Source: Candidatus Pelagibacterales bacterium (GTDB lineage Bacteria > Pseudomonadota > Alphaproteobacteria > Pelagibacterales > Pelagibacteraceae). From it: a DNA stretch of 7,111 nucleotides. The first letter of the stretch is position 1. The number at the start of each line of letters is the position of its first letter. The notes beneath the pieces were generated by a model that saw only the letters and a list, made by a program, of their open reading frames with translations, was not told the DNA's origin and ran no database searches. Both the position numbers and the translations under genes were made by a program. Location: assembly GCA_016882185.1 (NCBI GenBank), contig VHCC01000038.1:1-7111 (forward strand). The letters are read 5' to 3'. This document shows, one piece after another, positions 1 to 6,694 of the stretch.

Positions 1-1544
1 CATTTGTGTTTTCCAATCATGGTACAAACCTCTCCTAAAGTTCCTGCCTTATGACTTAAAAGAACCCATAAACTAGTATCGTAAGCTTTTTCCTCTGAAT
101 TATTATAATTTTTTCTTAAACTCCAATATCTTCTAACTGCAGCCCTAGCTTTTCCTGTTTTAGCTATGGATGACCAGTACATCGAAGGTGATGGTTTAGA
201 AGAAGTGATAATTTGAACTTCATCACCATTATTTAGGATACTTTGCAAAGGTGACTCTTTACCGTTAATTTTACAGCCAATACATTTGTCACCGATTTCA
301 GTATGAACTGCGTAAGCAAAATCTATTGGGGTAGCATTTGCTGGTAAGCGAATAAGCGCTCCTTTAGGAGTAAAACAAAATACTTGATCTTGAAACAGTT
401 GAAGTTTTGTATACTCAAAAAAATGTTCTGGATTTTCTCCACTTTCTAACATCTCAACTAAATCTTTTAACCAATTATAATCTTTTAGAGTTTTATCACT
501 TACCTTTTCGTTAGTTTTGTAATTCCAATGAGCAGCTACTCCTCTTTCTGCAAACTCATGCATTTCATGAGTTCTAATCTGAATTTCTATTTTTTGTCGT
601 TTGGGTCCAATTACAGATGTGTGAATTGATTTATAACTATTAGATTTTGGAACTGAAATATAATCTTTAAATCTTCCTGGAACCATTGACCATTCAGTAT
701 GGAAGACGCCAAGTGTTCGGTAACACAAATCAACATTATCCAAAATAACTCTAAAACCTACAATATCCGTAATTTGTTCTAAGGAAATTCTCTTATTTTG
801 TATTTTTCTCCAAATGGAAAAAGGAGTTTTTTCTCTGCCAGTAACTTTAGCTTTAATACCTTTGTCTTCTAATAATTTTACTATTTTTTTTGAAATTTCA
901 GAAAAAGTTACTCCTAAACTTTCTTTGTTAAGAATTAAGCGGTCTGTAATTAATTTTCTAGCCTCAGGATTTAAAATATTAAATGCTAAATCTTCAAGCT
1001 CATCACGAAAATTATGCATTCCCATTCTCTCTGCTAATGGAGAATAAATTTCCATGGTCTCTTTTGCTATTCTTAATTTTTTTTCTGGATCAACAATATT
1101 ATTAATTGTTCGCATGTTATGTAGTCTGTCTGCTAATTTGACTAATAAAACTCTAATATCTTTTGAGGTTGCTAATATTAGTTTTCTAAAATTTTCAGCA
1201 ACAGAGTATTCTTTAGACTTATCTTCTAATCTTGAAATTTTTGTAACACCCTCAACAAGATCGGCAATTTCTTTGCCGAATAATTTATTAACTTCAAGGT
1301 ATGTTGCCTCTGTATCTTCAATCGTGTCATGAAGTAGGGCTGTAGTAATAGTGGCTGTGTCTACTTTTAAGTCACACAAAATAGCAGCAACTGCAATGGG
1401 ATGAGTTATGTAGGGATCGCCTGATAGTCTCTTTTGATTTCTATGAACATTAAATGCAAAGTTATAAGCTTTTTTAACAACATTTTCGTCAATATAATTG
1501 TTATAAATCCTAACTTTATCTAAAAGTTCTTGCTGATTAAGCAT
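1..1544 (-). CDS. spoT: Bifunctional (p)ppGpp synthetase/hydrolase (RSH family), 3' end off the left edge
   Basis: Cytoplasmic stringent-response enzyme that makes (p)ppGpp from GTP/GDP and ATP and hydrolyses it. The frame is open from the ATG at 1544 to the left edge, giving 514 codons without a stop. Seen in order: an HD hydrolase domain (about 25-160) with H48, H72-D73, E76-D77 and RLHNMRT at 140-146; a synthetase domain (about 225-345) with TGREK at 235-239, the R291-F-K-D294 motif typical of bifunctional rather than RelA-only enzymes, and E320-IQIR; a TGS domain (about 386-448); the conserved KTGKARAAVRR at 462-472; then an ACT-like start (LWVLLSHKAGTLGEV, 492-506). Both active sites look intact. 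About 130 residues normally lying between TGS and ACT seem absent. It is the last visible gene of the dapA-smpB-folK operon, 21 bases after folK. No Shine-Dalgarno is seen; the start is chosen because homology begins at once. The family call is secure; the symbol could equally be rsh or relA. Confidence 0.95.
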   Translation of the reverse strand, partial: MLNQQELLDKVRIYNNYIDENVVKKAYNFAFNVHRNQKRLSGDPYITHPIAVAAILCDLKVDTATITTALLHDTIEDTEATYLEVNKLFGKEIADLVEGVTKISRLEDKSKEYSVAENFRKLILATSKDIRVLLVKLADRLHNMRTINNIVDPEKKLRIAKETMEIYSPLAERMGMHNFRDELEDLAFNILNPEARKLITDRLILNKESLGVTFSEISKKIVKLLEDKGIKAKVTGREKTPFSIWRKIQNKRISLEQITDIVGFRVILDNVDLCYRTLGVFHTEWSMVPGRFKDYISVPKSNSYKSIHTSVIGPKRQKIEIQIRTHEMHEFAERGVAAHWNYKTNEKVSDKTLKDYNWLKDLVEMLESGENPEHFFEYTKLQLFQDQVFCFTPKGALIRLPANATPIDFAYAVHTEIGDKCIGCKINGKESPLQSILNNGDEVQIITSSKPSPSMYWSSIAKTGKARAAVRRYWSLRKNYNNSEEKAYDTSLWVLLSHKAGTLGEVCTMIGKHK

Positions 1545-1565
1545 GAACAAAAATATATCAAAGTT

Positions 1566-2069
1566 TTATATAATTGTAATGTTCTTCTTGGACTCTATGT
1601 CTAAATTTTCAATCAATTGATCAATTTTTTTTCCTGACAAAGGGCTTTTCCAATTTTTGTCAATTTCTCTAATTGGAAATAAAACAAAACTTCTTTGTTC
1701 TAAACGTGGATGAGGAATTTTTAATGAAATATTTTTATTAGAAATATTTATTATTTGCCCATTAAAATCTATAATATCAATATCACATGTTCGTGGAGCG
1801 TTAATTAAATCTCGTTTTCGATGAAATTCTTTCTCTACTTTAAAGATGTATTGTATCAGCTCCTCTGCTGAAAATTTTGTCTCAATTGAAATTACACTAT
1901 TAACAAATTTAGGATCTAATTTATTGGGTACAGCAACACTTTCATAAAAACTAGATTTTTTTAATATTTTAACTTCATCATTGTTAAAAAATTCATAACA
2001 TTTTAGCAAAGTTTGTTTACTGTCACCAAATTTAGATGGCAGATTTGATCCGAGTGAGAGAAGTATCAT
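1566..2069 (-). CDS. folK: 2-amino-4-hydroxy-6-hydroxymethyldihydropteridine diphosphokinase (HPPK)
   Basis: Transfers pyrophosphate from ATP to 6-hydroxymethyl-7,8-dihydropterin, the step before dihydropteroate synthase in folate synthesis; cytoplasmic. The 167-residue protein is of normal length and starts MILLSLGSN, the usual HPPK opening. SSFYES at 39-44 and KFVNSVI at 54-60 match the substrate-loop region. PRTCDIDIIDF at 92-102 is the HPPK signature, with R93 and the two magnesium-binding aspartates D96 and D98; a Cys replaces the usual Leu between them. IPHPRLEQRSFVL at 118-130 supplies H120 and R126, matching E. coli H115 and R121. The ATG lies two bases after the smpB stop, so the two genes are almost certainly translated from one message. 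No other folate gene is in the window. Function is well supported by motifs. Confidence 0.95.
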   Translation of the reverse strand: MILLSLGSNLPSKFGDSKQTLLKCYEFFNNDEVKILKKSSFYESVAVPNKLDPKFVNSVISIETKFSAEELIQYIFKVEKEFHRKRDLINAPRTCDIDIIDFNGQIINISNKNISLKIPHPRLEQRSFVLFPIREIDKNWKSPLSGKKIDQLIENLDIESKKNITII

Positions 2070-2071
2070 AG

Positions 2072-2539
2072 CTAGCTTTTTCTAAAAACTCTCGATTTTT
2101 CTCTTTCCCAATCTCTAGTTTTTTTTGTATGTCGCTTATCATGTTGTTTTTTTCCTTTAGCAATAGCAATTTGTACTTTCGCAATTCCTTTGTGATTAAA
2201 ATACATTCTGACTGGAACAACCGTTAAGCCTTCTTGATTAATCTTTCCGATTATTTTGTTTATTTGTTTTTTGCTTAATAATAATTTTCTAAGCCTTCTT
2301 GGATCATGATTATTATATGAGGATTGATTATATTCAGGAATATAAGAATTTTGTAAAAAAAGTTCCCCACTAATATCAACAGCATAAGATTCTGCGATAT
2401 TGCCCTTACCTAATCGTAAAGATTTAACTTCAGATCCTAACAAAGCTATTCCAGCCTCAATTAATTCTAAAAGAAAATAATTAAAACTAGCTTTTCTATT
2501 GTTTGCAACTACCTGATAATTGCCCTCATCTTTTTTCAT
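2072..2539 (-). CDS. smpB: SsrA (tmRNA)-binding protein SmpB
   Basis: Partner of tmRNA in trans-translation: it delivers tmRNA to ribosomes stalled on broken messages and occupies the decoding centre. The 155 residues match the usual SmpB length. Visible motifs are NNRKA at 13-17, GSEVKSLR at 35-42, SYAV at 51-54, NHDPRRLRKLLL at 77-88, LTVVPVRMYF at 105-114, AKGKKQHDKR at 127-136 in the OB-fold/RNA-binding core, and a basic C-terminal tail containing DWEREK at 143-148, the part known to enter the mRNA channel. The start codon follows the dapA stop by three bases, and folK starts two bases after this stop, so smpB sits inside a tight operon. No ribosome-binding site is visible before the ATG. 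No tmRNA (ssrA) gene is seen in this window. Identification is secure. Confidence 0.97.
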   Translation of the reverse strand: MKKDEGNYQVVANNRKASFNYFLLELIEAGIALLGSEVKSLRLGKGNIAESYAVDISGELFLQNSYIPEYNQSSYNNHDPRRLRKLLLSKKQINKIIGKINQEGLTVVPVRMYFNHKGIAKVQIAIAKGKKQHDKRHTKKTRDWEREKSRVFRKS

Positions 2540-2542
2540 TAA

Positions 2543-3427
2543 TTAAATTAATGAAAGTTTTTTTAATAAATTCTTAATTCTAATTTGATTTTTTTTAGCA
2601 ATAGTTACCATTGGCAAGCGTAGATCTTTTGAACATAACTTTAATAAACTAACAGCAAACTTTACTGGGGCAGGATTTGTTTCCACAAACATCAAATCGT
2701 GTAATGGTTTTAACATTTTATTGATTTCTTTAGCTCTTTGAAAAATTAATTTGTCGGCTTTATAATCTAACAAAATTTGCATTTCAGAACAAAGTTTAGG
2801 AGCAACATTAGCAGTGACAGATATACAGCCTACTCCCCCTCTTAATTTAAATTCAAATGCATTGGAATCTTCTCCAGTGAATTGAATAAAATCTTTTCCT
2901 AATTTTTTTCGTTGTTGAACGACCCTATTTAGATCCCCAGTCGCATCCTTTACTCCGGCAATATTTTTTAATTCAAATAAACGGGACATTGTATCGACGC
3001 TCATATCAATTACTGATCGACCTGGAATATTATAAATAAAAATGGGTATACCGCATCGATTATTAATTGCCTTATAATGTTGATATAAACCTTCCTGCGT
3101 AGGTTTGTTATAATAAGGTGTTACAATTAATGCTGCACTTGCTCCCGCTTTCTCTGCAAATCTTGTTAGATCAATAGCCTCTTCGGTAGAATTAGATCCC
3201 GTTCCAGCCATAATTGGAATTCTATCTTTTGACTCACGAACACAAATTTTAATAATCTCCCTATGTTCGGCATGACTCAATGTTGGAGATTCTCCGGTAG
3301 TTCCTCCAGGTACTAATCCATTAGTGCCATTATCAATTTGATGATGAATTAATTTAATAAAAGCATTCTTATCCAATCGATTGTTTTTAAATGGTGTTAT
3401 TAATGCAGTAAATGATCCTTTAAACAT
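2543..3427 (-). CDS. dapA: 4-hydroxy-tetrahydrodipicolinate synthase
   Basis: Condenses pyruvate with L-aspartate semialdehyde, the first committed step to diaminopimelate (peptidoglycan) and lysine; a cytoplasmic TIM-barrel enzyme. The 294 residues are full length. GTTGESPTL at 42-50 includes T43 and T44 of the proton relay; Y106 and Y132 complete the catalytic triad, R137 (in NIPGRS) guards the entrance, and K160 (GVKDATGD) is the Schiff-base lysine. Residues equivalent to the E. coli lysine-feedback site are kept: H52, H55, N79, E83 and Y105. Feedback inhibition by lysine is therefore plausible, though P48 replaces E. coli A49. It is the first gene of the minus-strand operon with smpB, folK and spoT, and is divergent from the lytic transglycosylase across 61 bases. 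No Shine-Dalgarno is visible, and the best promoter guess leaves only about a four-base leader. Confidence 0.97.
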   Translation of the reverse strand: MFKGSFTALITPFKNNRLDKNAFIKLIHHQIDNGTNGLVPGGTTGESPTLSHAEHREIIKICVRESKDRIPIMAGTGSNSTEEAIDLTRFAEKAGASAALIVTPYYNKPTQEGLYQHYKAINNRCGIPIFIYNIPGRSVIDMSVDTMSRLFELKNIAGVKDATGDLNRVVQQRKKLGKDFIQFTGEDSNAFEFKLRGGVGCISVTANVAPKLCSEMQILLDYKADKLIFQRAKEINKMLKPLHDLMFVETNPAPVKFAVSLLKLCSKDLRLPMVTIAKKNQIRIKNLLKKLSLI

Positions 3428-3488
3428 TATATAAATATCTATAAAAATTCGTTTTTATAATACACTATTTCTATAATAATAAAATTAA
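3428..3488. promoter_or_regulatory. Divergent promoter region between dapA and slt
   Basis: This 61-base A/T-rich gap separates two divergent genes and must hold both promoters unless transcripts enter from outside. On the plus strand a perfect TATAAT lies at 3456-3461, giving an expected start near 3468 and a leader of about 20 bases for slt; a second TATAAT at 3472-3477 is too close to the ATG to be favoured. On the minus strand TATAGA (3443 to 3438) would start dapA transcription near 3431. No good -35 hexamer is seen on either strand at 16-18 bases. Both -10 candidates sit on the arms of one inverted repeat. Promoter positions are inferred from sequence alone. Confidence 0.6.
3440..3459. 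repeat. Perfect 8-bp inverted repeat with TTCG centre
   Basis: TATAAAAA (3440-3447) and TTTTTATA (3452-3459) are exact reverse complements around TTCG (3448-3451). The element lies midway between the dapA and slt starts. It could be an operator for a dimeric regulator, or merely the product of two back-to-back -10 elements in A/T-rich DNA. Its stem is A/T only and it separates two gene starts, so it is not a terminator. Confidence 0.5.
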
Positions 3489-5807
3489 ATGAACTTTAGA
3501 TTTGTTATAATTATTAATTTATTTTTGCTGGTAGGTTTAACTTTTCAAGCTTATGCAAAAAATATTCCTCCAAAATTAAAACCAGAAAAATTTATAGATA
3601 AATCAGTTTCTTCATCAAAAACATCGAAGTTGTTTGATAATATAACAAAGAATAAAAAAACAGATCAAGTAGCTATAACACCTAAAAATGATCTTCCTAA
3701 AGATGAGAGATTAAATCAAAAAAAAGAAATTAAAAAAGATATTAAAGAGCCTAAACAAAAACAAACTGTAGAAAAAGAAATTGTAAAATCAAAAGAGATA
3801 AAAGAAATTAAAAAAAATGATGAGGCAAAAGAAATTGTTCCAAAAATAAAGCCACAAGATTTTAAAAGTTTTTCTCCTGATCACAAAGGTCCTTTAGAAA
3901 CAAAAACACTTAATAATAAAGATTTTGAAATTTCAAAAGTTGTCTTTGATTACGTAGACCGTAAGCAATGGAAACTGGCCTTATCAGATGCCCAAAAGAT
4001 GCAAGACAAAACAATTTATAACCTTGTAAATTGGATGTACTTGATAGATTCACAGAGCGGAGCAAATTTTAATGAGTATTTTATATTCATAAAAAACAAT
4101 AAAGAGTGGCCAAGAATTAATCGTATAAAATATTTAGCCGAGCATAAAATTAATTTTGATAATAATTCACCCTCTTCAATTATTGAATATTTCAGCAATA
4201 ACCCCCCTTTAAGTGGTTTTGGAAGATTGCGATTAGCGGAGGCATTTTTAGAAAATAATCAATCTGAAAAAGCTAAAAACTTAGTAAAAGATGGCTTCAA
4301 AGATGCCGAATTAAGTAAAAATGATCTAAGATATTTTTCAAAAATTTTTAAAAAATTTTTAACACAGCAAGATTATGTATTAAGAGCAGATTATTTTGCA
4401 TATGAAGCTAAATATCAAGATTTAAGAGATACAATTGAATACTTAAATGCTGACTATCAAAAACTATATAATGCAAGAGCTGCATTATTTACTAAAAGGT
4501 CAGCTGATAATTTAATTGCACAAGTACCCCAATATTTAAAAGAAGATCCAGGTTTAATTTACGATAGAATTAAATGGCGAAGGAAAAAATCAAGATTTGA
4601 TGAGGCGTTAACACTGATAAATCTAAGTGCTTCAGATTCATTGGAAAGAAATCAATACCTAGCAAAAGAAAGACTATCGATTGCTAGAGATAAAATTCAA
4701 GATAAAGAATTTAAAACAGCATATGAAATTCTTAAAGACCATAGATTAAAAGATGGGTCTGATTATGCTGAAATTGAATGGCATCTTGGTTGGTTAGCCT
4801 TAAGTTTCATGAATCAACCAGATTTAGCCTTAGGCCATTTTTTAAGAATGAATGCAGCGGTTTCTTATCCAATCTCAAAAGCGCGAGCAGCTTTTTGGAT
4901 TGGAAAAACTTACAAAAAATTAGGACAAACAAACCAAGCAAATACTTGGTTTAAAACCGGCTCACAATACGGAACAACTTTTTACGGTCAATTGTCCCAT
5001 AAAGAAATAGATGAAAAGAAATTCTTAATAAATAATAGTTTCAAATTTAGCGAAGAAAAGTATGAAGAATTTAAAAAAAATAATCCGCTTGCTAAATCCG
5101 TCGTTATATTAAAGGAGCTTAATAGAACTAAATATACAAAGGATATATTAAGACATCTTGGCGATGTTGATCAGAACAAAACTGCTGAGGAAATCTCAAT
5201 GGCTGGAGTTTTGGCTCAAGAGATTGAAAGATATGATTTTGCAATTCAGATTGCGAAAAATGCTTCATACAAAAATTTAAATTTTTTAGAAATTAGCTAT
5301 CCAAGAATTGAAGTTCCGCAACAAATTAAAGATCAAAAAATACTAGATAGCTCTGTAATTTTAGCTTTAATAAGACAAGAAAGTGAGTTTGACACCTCTG
5401 CAACTTCTAGAGTTGGTGCAAAGGGTTTAATGCAAATAATGCCAACAACCGCAAGATTACTAAGTAAAGTGACAAATATTGATTTTTCGAGGGAAAAATT
5501 AACTAGAGATAAAGATTATAATCTAGCGTTAGGTTCTTATTATATTTCAGATCTAGATGATCTGTTTGGTTCACACTATCTGGCTTTTGCAGCCTACAAC
5601 GCAGGTCCTAACCGAGTGGAAAAATGGATTAAAACATTTGGAGATCCAAGAAGAAAACAAATTGATGCCATTGATTTTATTGAACTTATACCATTTCACG
5701 AGACAAGAAATTATGTACAAAGAGTAAGTGAAAATATTAATGTCTATGAATATTTAAAAGATCCTAACAACGCAACAAATAAAATTGAAAAAATTTTATA
5801 CCGATAA
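3489..5807 (+). CDS. slt: Soluble lytic murein transglycosylase (Slt70-like), secreted
   Basis: Periplasmic enzyme that cleaves the MurNAc-GlcNAc bond of peptidoglycan, leaving 1,6-anhydro-MurNAc ends, in wall turnover and remodelling. The 772-residue precursor opens with a Sec signal (hydrophobic 5-20, probable cleavage after A21-Y-A23). Residues 40-125 are a low-complexity Lys/Glu-rich linker bracketed by two copies of PK(L/I)KPxxF (28-35 and 118-125). Residues about 145-605 form the helical superhelix expected of Slt70, with WHLGWLALSF at 431-440, FWIGKTYKKLG at 469-479 and YGTTFYGQL at 494-502. The catalytic domain (about 615-757) has RQESEFD at 629-635 with catalytic E631, GLMQIMP at 646-652, AYNAGP at 702-707 and IPFHETRNYVQRV at 734-746. 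There is no lipobox cysteine, so a soluble form is inferred. It is longer than E. coli Slt70 mainly because of the linker. The stop abuts the stop of the convergent membrane-protein gene. No Shine-Dalgarno is seen; the start is set by the signal peptide. Confidence 0.94.
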   Translation: MNFRFVIIINLFLLVGLTFQAYAKNIPPKLKPEKFIDKSVSSSKTSKLFDNITKNKKTDQVAITPKNDLPKDERLNQKKEIKKDIKEPKQKQTVEKEIVKSKEIKEIKKNDEAKEIVPKIKPQDFKSFSPDHKGPLETKTLNNKDFEISKVVFDYVDRKQWKLALSDAQKMQDKTIYNLVNWMYLIDSQSGANFNEYFIFIKNNKEWPRINRIKYLAEHKINFDNNSPSSIIEYFSNNPPLSGFGRLRLAEAFLENNQSEKAKNLVKDGFKDAELSKNDLRYFSKIFKKFLTQQDYVLRADYFAYEAKYQDLRDTIEYLNADYQKLYNARAALFTKRSADNLIAQVPQYLKEDPGLIYDRIKWRRKKSRFDEALTLINLSASDSLERNQYLAKERLSIARDKIQDKEFKTAYEILKDHRLKDGSDYAEIEWHLGWLALSFMNQPDLALGHFLRMNAAVSYPISKARAAFWIGKTYKKLGQTNQANTWFKTGSQYGTTFYGQLSHKEIDEKKFLINNSFKFSEEKYEEFKKNNPLAKSVVILKELNRTKYTKDILRHLGDVDQNKTAEEISMAGVLAQEIERYDFAIQIAKNASYKNLNFLEISYPRIEVPQQIKDQKILDSSVILALIRQESEFDTSATSRVGAKGLMQIMPTTARLLSKVTNIDFSREKLTRDKDYNLALGSYYISDLDDLFGSHYLAFAAYNAGPNRVEKWIKTFGDPRRKQIDAIDFIELIPFHETRNYVQRVSENINVYEYLKDPNNATNKIEKILYR

Positions 5808-6551
5808 TTAATTATTATTTTTTTTATAAGAATAAGATAAAGCTGCAAAGACTACTGTGTAATTCAAATAAGAAATGAAAAAAGATATAAAATCAAAAAA
5901 AGGCTTTATAAATTTATAAAATTCCTGGGAGTTCTCAACAAAATAAATTTGTAATGCAAAAACTAAATAAGTAGGCAAAATAAAAGCCGCCGTGATAATT
6001 AAAAATATTAAAAATAATTTTCCTGAATAATTATTAAATTCTTTTCCGTTAAAAATATTAGTCGTTTGATTTAACGATATTTTAGGCAGAACGAGAATTA
6101 TTTTAAATGTTAAGTAGATCGTTGGAATTAATAATAACACTACAAATCTACTATCAATACCAAAAAATTGACTAATATTATTTACGTCTAAGTAATATTT
6201 TAGAAAAACAGGACTTAGTGCAAAAGAAAAAATTAAAGCACTATAAAAAAAATATCTTAAATTCGTATAATCGAATATTTTTAATAATGGATTATATATA
6301 GTTTGATTTGCCAAGATTTCCCTATGTGTTTTATAGGCAATTGTACTTATAACAAGGCCCATTAATGAAAAAAAAATAAGAAACGTAAATTTTGTTGCAA
6401 TATTTTTTAAAACTAAAAAATACAGCCCATTAAAAATTATTGTAAGTAGTAATACTGTAAAAAAACTTTCACTAAATTTTTTCTTTATATCGCTGAACGT
6501 GTAAGAGAATGATTTTGTAATTATTTCATTTATACTAAGATTATCATTCAT
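5808..6551 (-). CDS. Six-helix integral membrane protein of unknown function
   Basis: I do not recognise a named family. From the ATG at 6551 the protein has 247 residues, with about six hydrophobic segments near 30-48, 54-72, 99-118, 134-154, 178-202 and 212-240 and a lysine/asparagine-rich hydrophilic C-terminus (KKNNN). The segment LVLPKISLNQ (153-162) followed by a short loop and another helix loosely recalls six-helix alphaproteobacterial membrane proteins of unknown role that carry an R/K..LxLP motif; this is a weak resemblance. The same frame stays open upstream to an ATG at 6599, but those 16 extra codons translate the 3' half of tRNA-Ser, so the start at 6551 is chosen. That start lies five bases after the tRNA CCA, with no ribosome-binding site, suggesting co-transcription with the tRNA. 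The stop codon touches that of slt. Confidence 0.7.
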   Translation of the reverse strand: MNDNLSINEIITKSFSYTFSDIKKKFSESFFTVLLLTIIFNGLYFLVLKNIATKFTFLIFFSLMGLVISTIAYKTHREILANQTIYNPLLKIFDYTNLRYFFYSALIFSFALSPVFLKYYLDVNNISQFFGIDSRFVVLLLIPTIYLTFKIILVLPKISLNQTTNIFNGKEFNNYSGKLFLIFLIITAAFILPTYLVFALQIYFVENSQEFYKFIKPFFDFISFFISYLNYTVVFAALSYSYKKNNN

Positions 6552-6556
6552 ATTTT

Positions 6557-6651
6557 TGGCGGAGAGAGAGGGATTCGAACCCTCGATACGACTTTTCAAT
6601 CGTATAACGGTTTAGCAAACCGCCGCCTTCAGCCATCTCGGCCACCTCTCC
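6557..6651 (-). tRNA. tRNA-Ser(GCU)
   Basis: Reads AGC/AGU serine codons. On the minus strand the acceptor GGAGAGG pairs with TCTCTCC (plus 6561-6567, one G-U pair), followed by discriminator G and an encoded CCA (6557-6559). The D stem is GCC/GGC. The anticodon stem GCGGT/ACCGT encloses loop TTGCTAA with anticodon GCT at 6614-6616. A long class II variable arm has a 6-bp stem (plus 6586-6591 with 6600-6605). The T arm is GAGGG-TTCGAAT-CCCTC. All parts fit, so identity is secure. The membrane-protein gene follows five bases after the CCA on the same strand. Confidence 0.97.
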
Positions 6652-6656
6652 TAATT

Positions 6657-6685
6657 TTGATAATTTTTATAAATAAGGATATATC
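6657..6685 (+). promoter_or_regulatory. Possible sugE promoter
   Basis: TTGATA (6657-6662, five of six bases of the -35 consensus) and TATATC (6680-6685, four of six of the -10 consensus) are separated by 17 bases. Transcription would begin near 6691-6693, only four to six bases before the ATG at 6697, giving an almost leaderless message. An AAGGA at 6675-6679 lies 17 bases before the ATG, too far for a normal Shine-Dalgarno, and would not be in this transcript. The site overlaps the proposed divergent tRNA promoter. Confidence 0.4.
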
Positions 6686-6694
6686 TGCTTTGAT
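6666..6694 (-). promoter_or_regulatory. Possible tRNA-Ser promoter
   Basis: On the minus strand TATAAA (6671 to 6666) lies 14 bases before the mature tRNA 5' end at 6651, which is a normal distance for a -10 element with transcription starting near 6659. At a 17-base spacing the -35 position (6694 to 6689) reads ATCAAA, a poor match to TTGACA. The call rests mainly on position. Confidence 0.4.

Noticed and set aside
1..230. Frameshift or pseudogene explanation for the short RSH linker
   Set aside because: The frame is continuous from the start codon to the left edge, and an ACT-like motif follows in frame; an in-frame deletion cannot be excluded but there is no sign of decay.
814..1332. Two plus-strand open frames (814-1047 and 1054-1332)
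   Set aside because: They lie antisense to the HD and linker region of the RSH gene, which has all expected motifs in its own frame; the plus translations show no recognisable domain.
2032..2220. Minus-strand 62-codon frame across the smpB/folK junction
   Set aside because: It overlaps the conserved C-terminus of SmpB and the start of FolK in another frame and shows no family features.
3440..3459. Inverted repeat as an intrinsic terminator
   Set aside because: It lies between two divergent gene starts and its stem is only A/T pairs.
4016..4198. Minus-strand 60-codon frame inside slt
   Set aside because: It is antisense to the helical superhelix of the transglycosylase and is a by-product of AT-rich coding.
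6552..6599. N-terminal extension of the membrane protein to the ATG at 6599
   Set aside because: The 16 extra codons are the 3' part of tRNA-Ser(GCU) read in frame (RIEGSNPSLSA is a typical tRNA translation artefact).
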